From CAYONM01 sp964405325 (GTDB lineage: Bacteria; Planctomycetota; UBA11346): 14,399 bases of DNA. Every line of letters starts with the position of its first letter. The stretch's first letter is position 1. Positions 7,544 to 14,399 of this stretch are shown here, one piece after another. The DNA is taken from assembly GCA_964405325.1 (NCBI GenBank), contig CAYONM010000081.1:1-14399 (forward strand). Reading direction: 5' to 3'. The notes beneath the pieces were generated by a model. It ran no database searches and had not been told where the DNA came from. It was given only the letters and a program-made list of their open reading frames with translations. Both the position numbers and the translations under genes were made by a program.

Positions 7544-9030
7544 TGATGTCCTTCTTGTCTGCCCGCCTCGACGACCACGCCAATCCCCTGCTGATCCGCG
7601 GTATCCGCCAAGCCCTGCGTAGCCGGACCTATCTCGGCCAATATCTCTTGGCACTGTTGGCGTCCCTGATCGCAACCCTGATCTTTGCCGATTACGCCAT
7701 TGATAAACCCGAAGCCATCGATGCTGGCCGCAACCTGTTCGGCACGCTGTTCACGGTTCTGGTGACCGTCCTGATGCCGATCCAGGTCATGAACGCCTAT
7801 CAGGCCATGCTGCGCGAACGCCAGGACAGCACCTGGGAACTGGTCTTGCTCTCGGGAATGCGGCCGATGCAAGTGGTGCTCGGAATGCTGCAGAGCTCCA
7901 TGGCGCAAGCGGCACTGATCGTCGCCGCGATTACGCCCTATTTGGTGATGGCCTATCTGCTACGCGGTGTCGACCTGGGGCATGTGCTGCTGTCACTGAC
8001 TATTGTCTTCGGTATGGGGGTGACCTCGGCCACCTTCGGTTTATTGGCGGGCTCGGCGACCTCGCATCAGCTGGTGCGACGACTGGTCTGGCTGCCCTTG
8101 CTGATCGGCTTTGTTTTTCTTGGTTTTTTTATCCTCGCGATCGGTTGGAATCCGGCGGAAATCACCTCGTGGATCGTGCAGGGGCTGCGCAACGGTGATG
8201 GCGAAGTCTGGCTCTTTTCTCTGTTCTGGGTCAACGTCTGGGTCCAAACCGTGTTCTGCTGCCTGATACTCGCTGCCAACATGCTGACCCATCCCGCCTG
8301 CGATCGCTCGTCAGCCGTTCGGCTGAGCCTGCTGGGGGCAGTGGTCAACGGCCTCATTTGGATCAGTTTGATCAAAATAATAGATTCTCACACCAAAACA
8401 CACCAGGTGATCGCCATGGCAGCCCTCTGGCTTGCGATTATGGCCATGGTCATTGCCTTCCTCGGCGGCATTGAAGACACTGCGCTCAGTCCGCGTCAGG
8501 CCCGTAGCATTCGCGAGGCACGCGGCCTCCGCCGCTTGCTGATCGGCCTGGTCGGGCCCGGTTCGGCCCGCGGCCATAGCGCCGGATTGACGGTGATGTT
8601 CGCGGCACTGGTCTGCTTGGTCGTTTCCATGTCCATGGGTGTCGACCAGGAGCTCTCCGTCTGCACCGCCCTCTTCCTCGGCTACACCGCCCTGTTCATG
8701 GGCCTGGGTGAACTCTGCTGGCGCGGAGCGCTGGCTCCCCTGCTGGACACACCGATGAAACGCGGCGCCACTTTGCTGATCACCATCCTGCTGCTCTCAG
8801 CCATCGGCCCGGTGCTAGCGCTTTTGACCGGCACCAACGATCTGGAAGAAAGCCCCCTGATCATCATCAGCCCGATCTTCGCCGTCCCCCTCTTGACCGA
8901 TGAGGCGGCCTGGGAACTGGCGATTCCGATCCTGATCCTGGGCGGTCTGGGTTTGATTCCGATGCTGAATCGTGCCCGACACCGCAGTCTGAAAACCAAG
9001 CGCGTGCGTGCTGAAGCAGAGCCGTCCTGA
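7543..9030 (+). CDS. ABC transporter permease, polytopic, about 12 membrane helices
   Basis: The 495-aa protein is hydrophobic throughout, with about a dozen predicted helices, for example LGQYLLALLASLIATLIF, LFGTLFTVLVTVLMPI, LVWLPLLIGFVFLGFFI, GATLLITILLLSAIG and AIPILILGGLGLIPML. The stretch MLREREQ-like MLRERQDSTWELVLLSGMR after the second helix resembles the coupling-helix region of ABC-2 type permeases, whose 'E-x-TWE-L-LLS' pattern contacts the ATPase. One gene with about 12 helices could act alone as the membrane half, or as a dimer. The TGATG junction with the ATPase gene, with AAGGTG 5 nt before the ATG, indicates stoichiometric coupled translation; the next ATG (7546) is equally possible. 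The tail is basic (RHRSLKTKRVR) and cytoplasmic. The exported substrate cannot be inferred. Confidence 0.88.
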
Positions 9031-9866
9031 TGCCGGAATGGGACCAAGCTCGAGTCGCCGCCGCCAGTCGCCGCCTGCGATTGACGGTCGATCCACGGCG
9101 CAAACGCAGCGGCGCTGGCCAACATCTGGGCAATCAGGCCGGCAGTGGCCTGGAATTTCATGACTACCGCGATTATCACCAGGGCGATGATCCCCGCCGA
9201 GTGGATTGGCGGGCCTATGCCCGAACCGGACAACTGCTGCTGCGTCGGCACCGACAGGAGGTACAACCGCGTCTGGACATGATCCTGGACGCTTCCGCTA
9301 GCATGGCCTTCACCAACGACAAATTCAGCCTGGCAGCGGCCCTGACCGATCTTTTAACCTCGGTGGCGCTACGCGAAGGCAGCCGCACCACCGTATTCAT
9401 CGGCAACCAGCGTCTGGATGCCAGCGTCTGGCGTGAACAACTCCTGGCCGCATCAGCTGAACAGAACGACCCTATTATGGCTGTTTCGGGACAACTGCAT
9501 CCCGGCAGCGAACGCATCCTGATTTCCGATGGTCTGCAGCCAACTGGCGCCACTGCCGTGCTCCGACCCCTGGGCCAGGCGGCTGGCAGCATCAGTCTGG
9601 TGCAGGTGCTCAGTCGCGAGGAAATCAAGCCGGTGGCCAGCGGCGCCACTCGCTTGCAGGATCTGGAACAGCGCGCCCAACTGGATCTGATCTGTGATCA
9701 GCAGGCCTGCGCGGCCTATCGCGCCCGCCTGGCCCGACATCAACAGGCCTGGAGCAAGGCCTTGCGTGGACGCGGAGCCGGCCTGTTCACCTGTGTTGCC
9801 GAAGAAGGCTTGCAGGCGGCCATCCGGGTCTGCCTGCGCGGCCTGCTGGCCATGGGGGTCGGTTGA
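9030..9866 (+). CDS. DUF58 domain protein with VWA-type metal site
   Basis: DUF58 proteins are the usual cytoplasmic partners of MoxR ATPases. The signature is clear at about residues 40-77: GLEFHDYRDYHQGDDPRRVDW, then RAYAR and a basic stretch ending in E. A VWA-like fold follows with MIDAS motif DASAS (D87, S89, S91) and a later ISDG (D167). At 278 aa it has usual length, with no membrane segment. The C-terminal part (about 220-278) lies where VWA family members bind partners. The ATG overlaps the permease stop by one base (TGATG) and has only a weak Shine-Dalgarno, so translation probably depends on termination of the upstream gene. It likely bridges the MoxR ATPase and the BatA-like membrane proteins. 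Confidence 0.92.
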   Translation: MPEWDQARVAAASRRLRLTVDPRRKRSGAGQHLGNQAGSGLEFHDYRDYHQGDDPRRVDWRAYARTGQLLLRRHRQEVQPRLDMILDASASMAFTNDKFSLAAALTDLLTSVALREGSRTTVFIGNQRLDASVWREQLLAASAEQNDPIMAVSGQLHPGSERILISDGLQPTGATAVLRPLGQAAGSISLVQVLSREEIKPVASGATRLQDLEQRAQLDLICDQQACAAYRARLARHQQAWSKALRGRGAGLFTCVAEEGLQAAIRVCLRGLLAMGVG

Positions 9867-11572
9867 TGCTGTTCGGCAATCCCTGGGGCTTGATGGCGCT
9901 GCTGGCGATCCCTGCCATTTTATACATCCATCTCTTCCGACGACGATACCCGGAACGGCCCAGCAGCGCCCTGTTTTTATGGGGCGCCACCGCTCAACCA
10001 GACACCAGCGGCCAACGCCAGGACCGACTGCGGCAGCGGACCAGTCTCTACGCCGAACTACTCGCCGCCCTGGCAGTAAGCCTGTTGTTGAGCGATCCGC
10101 ATATCAGCGATTCGGTGCCGGCGGTACATCATATCTGGTTGTTGGACAGTCAAGCGCGCCTGCAGGCCAGCCACCATGGCATGAGCGTACATCAGCGGCT
10201 GCGCACAGATCTCAGCAAGCGGCTCGCCAGGCTACCCGAGCAGGATCGGATCAGCCTGATCAGCAGCGCCCGGCAAGGACAGCTCCTGGCACATGCCGTG
10301 CCAGCACGGGAAGCCATTGCGGCGCTGGCCGACTGGCGCGCGGATCGCGGCGTACACAGCCTGACGGCAGCGCGACAGCTGGCACAGGAACTGGGCGATA
10401 CCGAGGCCCGTCGGTACCTGGCCAGCGACCGGCCCTTGCCGGAAAACGATGGCTGGGGCCTGCTGTGCCACGGCCAAGCCATTGCACAAAGTGGGCTGAC
10501 CGCCGCCATCTGGCATCGGCAAGGTGCGACCGAGTACCTGTTTCTGCACTGCTTCAACAGCGGCAAAGCGCACAGCCGCCACTTGCTGTTGGGCCAGCAG
10601 CAAGTGGCAATCCGCTTGCCGACCGGCGCCAGTCAGCATCGCTTGCCGCTGGTTGATCCGCCAAGCGAACTGAGCCTTCGCTTTTCCGAAAACGACAGCT
10701 TTGCTGTCGATGACGCCGTCACCCTTCTGCGCCCGACAGCGCAGCAGGTCCGGGTCCGCAATGATCTCGACCAGCCGGTCCTGCAGCGCGCCCTGCAGGC
10801 GGTGGCGGCCGTACAATTGGTGGCCACGGAGGCACAGCTGCGCTTCAGCCACGCCAGTCGGCCGGTGCTGGATGACTGTTGGCAGGTGCAGATCACCACC
10901 GGCTCGCCACACCGCCAACTGGGCCCCTTCCTGACCCGCCGGCACCATCCGCTGCTGCAAGATGTCCCCACCGAGGGCCTGCTCTGGCTCGGTGGCAGTG
11001 ACGATCATTCCGCCACGGTGCTGCTGGCAGCAGGTGATCAGGTCCTGATCGACCAAGCCGAAAACGGAAAAATACGGTTGTTCGCCGACCTGACACAGAG
11101 CCATTTCGACCGGCACCCGGCTTGGCCGACGCTGATCCACAATCTGATCCACTGGCGGGCCGATCAGCTACCGGGACCGAGGCGGATCAATGCCGCGGCC
11201 GGCGCGGCGGTGGACGTTTGCCTGGGTGCCCCCTTTGCCAGCGCCCGGCTGCGGACACCGCAGGACACGCTCCAGGAGCTCCAGGCGGATGCCAACGGAC
11301 AGCTGGTACTGACCGGTTTATCAGCTGGTCGTTGGCAAGTCGTAGACACGCACGATCAGCCGGTATCAGACATCGCCGTCCACCGCCTTTCCCCTATGAT
11401 GAGCGATTTCAGCCAGACAATAACAATTGAATCCGCAGCCACCGCCGGAACTGGCAGCGAGGTGGAACGGCGGCGCGGCCGCTGGTCCTGGATCATTCCA
11501 GCCCTGCTGGGGCTACTGGCCGCCCTGGTTGCCTGGCGGGTGTACGCCCGTGAGGAGGGCCTGGCCCGATGA
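9866..11572 (+). CDS. BatA-like membrane protein with degenerate VWA site
   Basis: The N-terminus has the form of the BatA/aerotolerance N-terminal domain: a first helix with GNPWGLMALLAIPAILYIHL and the basic RRRYPERP, an L-FLW box, then a second helix (about 62-77). A VWA-like region begins at IWLLD, but the MIDAS reads DSQAR instead of DxSxS, so both serines are missing and metal binding is doubtful. The extracytoplasmic part contains FAVDDAVTLLRP (near 270-285), typical of the family, and the C-terminus is a helix (about 540-557). Length is 568 aa. The ATG overlaps the DUF58 stop (TGATG) with GGGGGT 6 nt upstream; a TTG one codon earlier is unlikely to be used. In Bacteroides the Bat proteins were linked to aerotolerance, but that role should not be assumed here. 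It is probably a structural partner in an envelope complex. Confidence 0.85.
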   Translation: MLFGNPWGLMALLAIPAILYIHLFRRRYPERPSSALFLWGATAQPDTSGQRQDRLRQRTSLYAELLAALAVSLLLSDPHISDSVPAVHHIWLLDSQARLQASHHGMSVHQRLRTDLSKRLARLPEQDRISLISSARQGQLLAHAVPAREAIAALADWRADRGVHSLTAARQLAQELGDTEARRYLASDRPLPENDGWGLLCHGQAIAQSGLTAAIWHRQGATEYLFLHCFNSGKAHSRHLLLGQQQVAIRLPTGASQHRLPLVDPPSELSLRFSENDSFAVDDAVTLLRPTAQQVRVRNDLDQPVLQRALQAVAAVQLVATEAQLRFSHASRPVLDDCWQVQITTGSPHRQLGPFLTRRHHPLLQDVPTEGLLWLGGSDDHSATVLLAAGDQVLIDQAENGKIRLFADLTQSHFDRHPAWPTLIHNLIHWRADQLPGPRRINAAAGAAVDVCLGAPFASARLRTPQDTLQELQADANGQLVLTGLSAGRWQVVDTHDQPVSDIAVHRLSPMMSDFSQTITIESAATAGTGSEVERRRGRWSWIIPALLGLLAALVAWRVYAREEGLAR

Positions 11573-14265
11573 TCTGGATTCGGCCAGAAATATTGTTGCT
11601 GCTCCCGCCAGCGCTGCTCCTGACCTGGTGGTGGGCACGCGGCATCGGCCCCGGTCTGCCACTGCGCCTGCTGGTGGTCCTGCTGCTGCTGCTGGCAACG
11701 GCCGGTCCGGCGCTGCACTGGGGGCATGGTGGCAGTGACGTGGTCCTGGTGCTGGACCGCTCGCAGTCCATGGCCGAAGCCCGCGATGGACACGAGGAAT
11801 TACTGCGCCTGGTGGCCGAACAACGCGGCCGCGACGATCGCTTGGCGGTGGTCGGCATCGGCGCGGAAGCCCGCGTCATCCAGGGACCGCAGACCACCGG
11901 TTTGACAGAATTGCGTGACGACGCCCTGGATCCCTCCGGCTCGGATCTGGCCGGGGCGCTGATCCGGGCCGATGGCCTGATCGCGCCGGGACGCAGCGGT
12001 CGGGTGTTGCTGGTCTCCGATGGCGAAGCCACCGATGCCGATCCGCGCCGAGTCGTTGCGCAATTGCGACAGCGCGATCTCGTACTCGATACCCTGGCCC
12101 ACCTGCGGCCCGACGTCCCCGATGCTGCCATCATCGACATACAGGTCCCAGAACGCTTACGCCAGGGCATGAGTTTTCTCGGCACCGTGCAAGTGCAGGC
12201 CAACCGTGCCTGCCGTCGTGAGCTGGTGGTGGAGCGGGACGGCGTCGAACTTCGCCGGCAGGAATTACGCCTGTCTGCTAATCGCTCGATTGACATCAGC
12301 TTCGCCGACCGCCCGGTCGCGGGCATCGCCCAGTATCGCATTCGACTGGACGGCGGCCCAGACAGCCGCCCCGGCAACGACCAAGCCACCGCCGTGATCC
12401 GGGTGCGCGGTGGCGAACAGGTCCTGGTCATCGGTAGCGATGGCCAGGCCGGCAATGTCGCCGCAGCCCTGCAGGCAGCCGGCATGCCGGTGCGCCGGCT
12501 GCCGGCCGGGAGCCCTGGCCTGGCAGAACTGACCGCTTGCCAGGCGGTGGTACTGGATCAGGTCTCAGCCCAGGAGCTGGGCCACGATGGCATGCGCCGG
12601 CTGGCGACCTGGGTACAGGAACTCGGCGGTGGTCTGCTGGTGGGCGGAGGTCAGCGCGCCCTGGGCTCCGGCGGCTATCATCGTTCGCCATTGGATCCGA
12701 TCCTGCCGGTCTCCCTGGAATTGCGGGACGAGCATCGTCGCCTATCCCTGGCCATGGCCATGGCCCTGGACCGCTCCGGCTCCATGGGCGCGCCCCTCCA
12801 GGGCGGCACCAAGATGGACTTGGCCAATCGTGGCGCCGTCGCGGCCACCGAACTGCTCTCCTCCCTGGACGAGGTCGCCGTGTTCGCGGTGGATTCCGCG
12901 CCGCACACCATCGTCAGCAGGCGCCGTGTCGACAATAAAGCTGCCATTATCGATGATATTCTCAGCATCGACTCCGGCGGTGGCGGGATTTTCGTCTACG
13001 AGGCCCTGGCGGCCGCGGCCGAAGCTGTGCTGGGCTCCGACCGCAGCACCCGGCACATAGTGCTGTTCGCCGATGCCGCCGATGCCGAGCAGCCTGGCGA
13101 TTACCGCCAATTACTGGCCGATTTGCAGACAACTGGGGTCAACGTCTCAGTCATCGGTCTCGGCACCAATGGCGATGTCGACGCCGAGCTCTTGCGTGAT
13201 ATCGCGAAACGCGGTGGTGGTCGTTGTGTCTTCACCACCGACGCGGTAGAATTACCTCGGCTATTCGCGCACGAAACCATGCTGGTAGCCCGGACCACCT
13301 GGGACAATCAGCCCTGCGCGGTGCAAGCCGAACCCGGTCTGGAATTATTACTGGGCACTGGCTTGCCGCTACCGACCTGGCCGCAGTGGGACGGACACAA
13401 CGTCACCTGGGCACGGGATCGCGCCACGGTCCTGGCCACCTGCCAGGCGGATCCGCGGGTGCCAGCTGCGGCGGCCTGGTATATCGGCAGTGGCCGCTGC
13501 GCAGTGATTGCCACCGCCCTGGACGAAGCCGCCTTGTCCAGCTTCCCCGCTTGGCCTGGCTACGCCCCCTTCCTCAGCAGCCTGTGCCGCTGGACCGCCA
13601 GCGACGAGCAGGACGAGATCGGTCGCCTGAGCAGCCGTCGCCAGGGCCGCGATCTGATCATCGATTTGGAATTGGATCCAGCCCAGCGCGACCAATGGCA
13701 GGACGAACTGCCACTGATCCGTCTAATTGATGCCCACGGCCAGGTGCATGACACCACCGCCCGACAGCTGGACGAACACCACTGGCAGGCCCGCAGTCGC
13801 CTGCGCGATGATCGCGTTTGGCTACCGGTGGCACGCCTGGGCTCACGCAGCCTGTCCGGCGGCGCCATCTGCCTGCCCTATGCACCAGAACACGCCCCCC
13901 GCTACGGCCAAACAGACGGCAAACAAGTACTCCAGGAACTGAGCCTGGCAGGCGGCGGCAGCCTGCGTGAAGACCTGCACGGCGTTTTCGACAATCCGCC
14001 GAGCCCGGGCCAGTTCCGCAATCTGTCAACCTGGCTGCTGATCGCAGCACTCGTACTGCTGGTCGCAGAAATCGCCATCCGTCGTTGCCGCTTGCAGCTA
14101 CTGCCGCGTCTACTGCGCATGACCTGGCAACGACACTCGCTGGCGTCCTCCACCAAAACCAAAACTGCGGCAGAACGATTGCCAGATAACGAAACGGATG
14201 CCCCACGCTCGGAAGCAGACCTGCATAACGCCTTGCAGCAACTCCGTCGCAAAAAACAACGCTGA
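11569..14265 (+). CDS. Membrane protein with two VWA domains flanking a GATase-like domain
   Basis: The 898-aa protein starts with two hydrophobic segments (about 7-22 and 30-47). The first VWA domain carries MIDAS DRSQS (D63, S65, S67) and VSDG near 149-152. After a beta-rich linker comes a GATase1-like region (about 282-380), seen as EQVLVIGSDG, CQAVVLDQV and WVQELGGGLLVGGG; it lacks an evident catalytic Cys and is probably structural. The second VWA domain has MIDAS DRSGS (D401, S403, S405) and LFADAADAEQPGDY (about 499-512). A C-terminal helix (about 818-837) leads to a basic cytoplasmic tail of about 60 residues. It is much larger than BatB (about 330 aa) but resembles double-VWA proteins of planctomycete clusters. 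GGAGGG lies 9 nt before the ATG, which overlaps the upstream stop (ATGA). It probably presents metal-dependent binding faces outside the membrane and ends the operon. Confidence 0.88.
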   Translation: MIWIRPEILLLLPPALLLTWWWARGIGPGLPLRLLVVLLLLLATAGPALHWGHGGSDVVLVLDRSQSMAEARDGHEELLRLVAEQRGRDDRLAVVGIGAEARVIQGPQTTGLTELRDDALDPSGSDLAGALIRADGLIAPGRSGRVLLVSDGEATDADPRRVVAQLRQRDLVLDTLAHLRPDVPDAAIIDIQVPERLRQGMSFLGTVQVQANRACRRELVVERDGVELRRQELRLSANRSIDISFADRPVAGIAQYRIRLDGGPDSRPGNDQATAVIRVRGGEQVLVIGSDGQAGNVAAALQAAGMPVRRLPAGSPGLAELTACQAVVLDQVSAQELGHDGMRRLATWVQELGGGLLVGGGQRALGSGGYHRSPLDPILPVSLELRDEHRRLSLAMAMALDRSGSMGAPLQGGTKMDLANRGAVAATELLSSLDEVAVFAVDSAPHTIVSRRRVDNKAAIIDDILSIDSGGGGIFVYEALAAAAEAVLGSDRSTRHIVLFADAADAEQPGDYRQLLADLQTTGVNVSVIGLGTNGDVDAELLRDIAKRGGGRCVFTTDAVELPRLFAHETMLVARTTWDNQPCAVQAEPGLELLLGTGLPLPTWPQWDGHNVTWARDRATVLATCQADPRVPAAAAWYIGSGRCAVIATALDEAALSSFPAWPGYAPFLSSLCRWTASDEQDEIGRLSSRRQGRDLIIDLELDPAQRDQWQDELPLIRLIDAHGQVHDTTARQLDEHHWQARSRLRDDRVWLPVARLGSRSLSGGAICLPYAPEHAPRYGQTDGKQVLQELSLAGGGSLREDLHGVFDNPPSPGQFRNLSTWLLIAALVLLVAEIAIRRCRLQLLPRLLRMTWQRHSLASSTKTKTAAERLPDNETDAPRSEADLHNALQQLRRKKQR

Positions 14266-14399
14266 TCCTTCCTTTCCTCCGTGGCTGGCTGTTACAGCTC
14301 CGAACGGTCATGGCCAGTCCCCCTGCCCTCCAGATTCATTGTCCACTTAGGGTGCGGAAAGAAATAAACGTTACAGATCGCGCAGAGATTTTGTCGATC
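14266..14399. other. Downstream flank, no gene or clear terminator
   Basis: The last 134 bp contain no recognisable coding start with a ribosome binding site. A small perfect inverted repeat GCTGT-T-ACAGC at 14288-14298 is not followed by a T-run, so it is not a convincing Rho-independent terminator. A TTGTCC at 14339-14344 is followed by only a poor -10 match. The section is AT-richer towards the window edge, which would fit a promoter of a gene beyond it. Confidence 0.35.

Noticed and set aside
11493..12485. Minus-strand open frame (330 aa) rich in Ser, Arg and Thr
   Set aside because: It lies antisense to the first VWA domain of the 898-aa protein and has a composition typical of reverse-strand reading of GC-rich genes.
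9866..14265. Magnesium chelatase (BchD/ChlD-type) or cobalt chelatase subunits, which also pair AAA+ and VWA domains
   Set aside because: The VWA proteins here carry membrane segments and a BatA-type N-terminus, and the AAA+ protein has MoxR-specific motifs.
14288..14298. Rho-independent terminator after the last VWA gene
   Set aside because: The stem is only five base pairs with a one-base loop, and no T-tract follows.

Overview
The window is GC-rich (roughly 60% by eye) and gene-dense, with short, often overlapping junctions. It suggests a Gram-negative bacterium of the PVC group (Planctomycetota, Lentisphaerota, Verrucomicrobiota and relatives). The reasons are a type I sulfatase with its own regulator, next to a MoxR/DUF58/VWA ('Bat-like') cluster with an ABC transporter embedded in it. 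That arrangement, and details such as the GYMPD Q-loop in the ATPase and the DAADAEQPG stretch in the last VWA protein, resemble what I recall from that group. The assignment is inference; no rRNA or marker gene is present.

Region 1 (1-2212) is a divergent pair. On the minus strand is a sulfatase with no signal peptide, a formylglycine motif of CTAAR type and a C-terminus that stops early. On the plus strand is an AraC-type regulator with a cupin-like sensor half. They share a 64-bp intergenic region, so the regulator probably controls the sulfatase. A further minus-strand gene may begin at the window edge, overlapping the sulfatase stop codon.

Region 2 (2333-14265) is a run of eight plus-strand genes. 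In order they are: a membrane-anchored coiled-coil protein; then, after a 236-bp gap, a MoxR AAA+ ATPase; a two-helix membrane protein with large extracytoplasmic domains; an ABC ATPase; a polytopic ABC permease; a DUF58 protein with a VWA-type metal site; a BatA-like membrane protein with a degenerate VWA site; and an 898-aa membrane protein with two intact VWA sites flanking a GATase-like domain. From moxR onward all six junctions overlap as ATGA or TGATG, which points to one translationally coupled operon.

Working model (inference): MoxR and the DUF58 protein act at the cytoplasmic face as an AAA+/VWA chaperone pair. The BatA-like, double-VWA and two-helix proteins form an envelope complex, and the ABC transporter, a member of the ABC-2/NatAB-like exporter group, is built or controlled with it. 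Classical Bat partners such as BatD and TPR-type BatC/BatE are not seen in the window. The substrate and physiological role cannot be read from sequence.

No RNA gene, insertion sequence, CRISPR array, integrase or origin was found. The less explained parts are the 236-bp gap before moxR, a 42-residue N-terminal extension ahead of a signal sequence in the 556-aa protein, the truncated sulfatase end, and a tRNA-3'-end-like 19-mer in the divergent promoter region.
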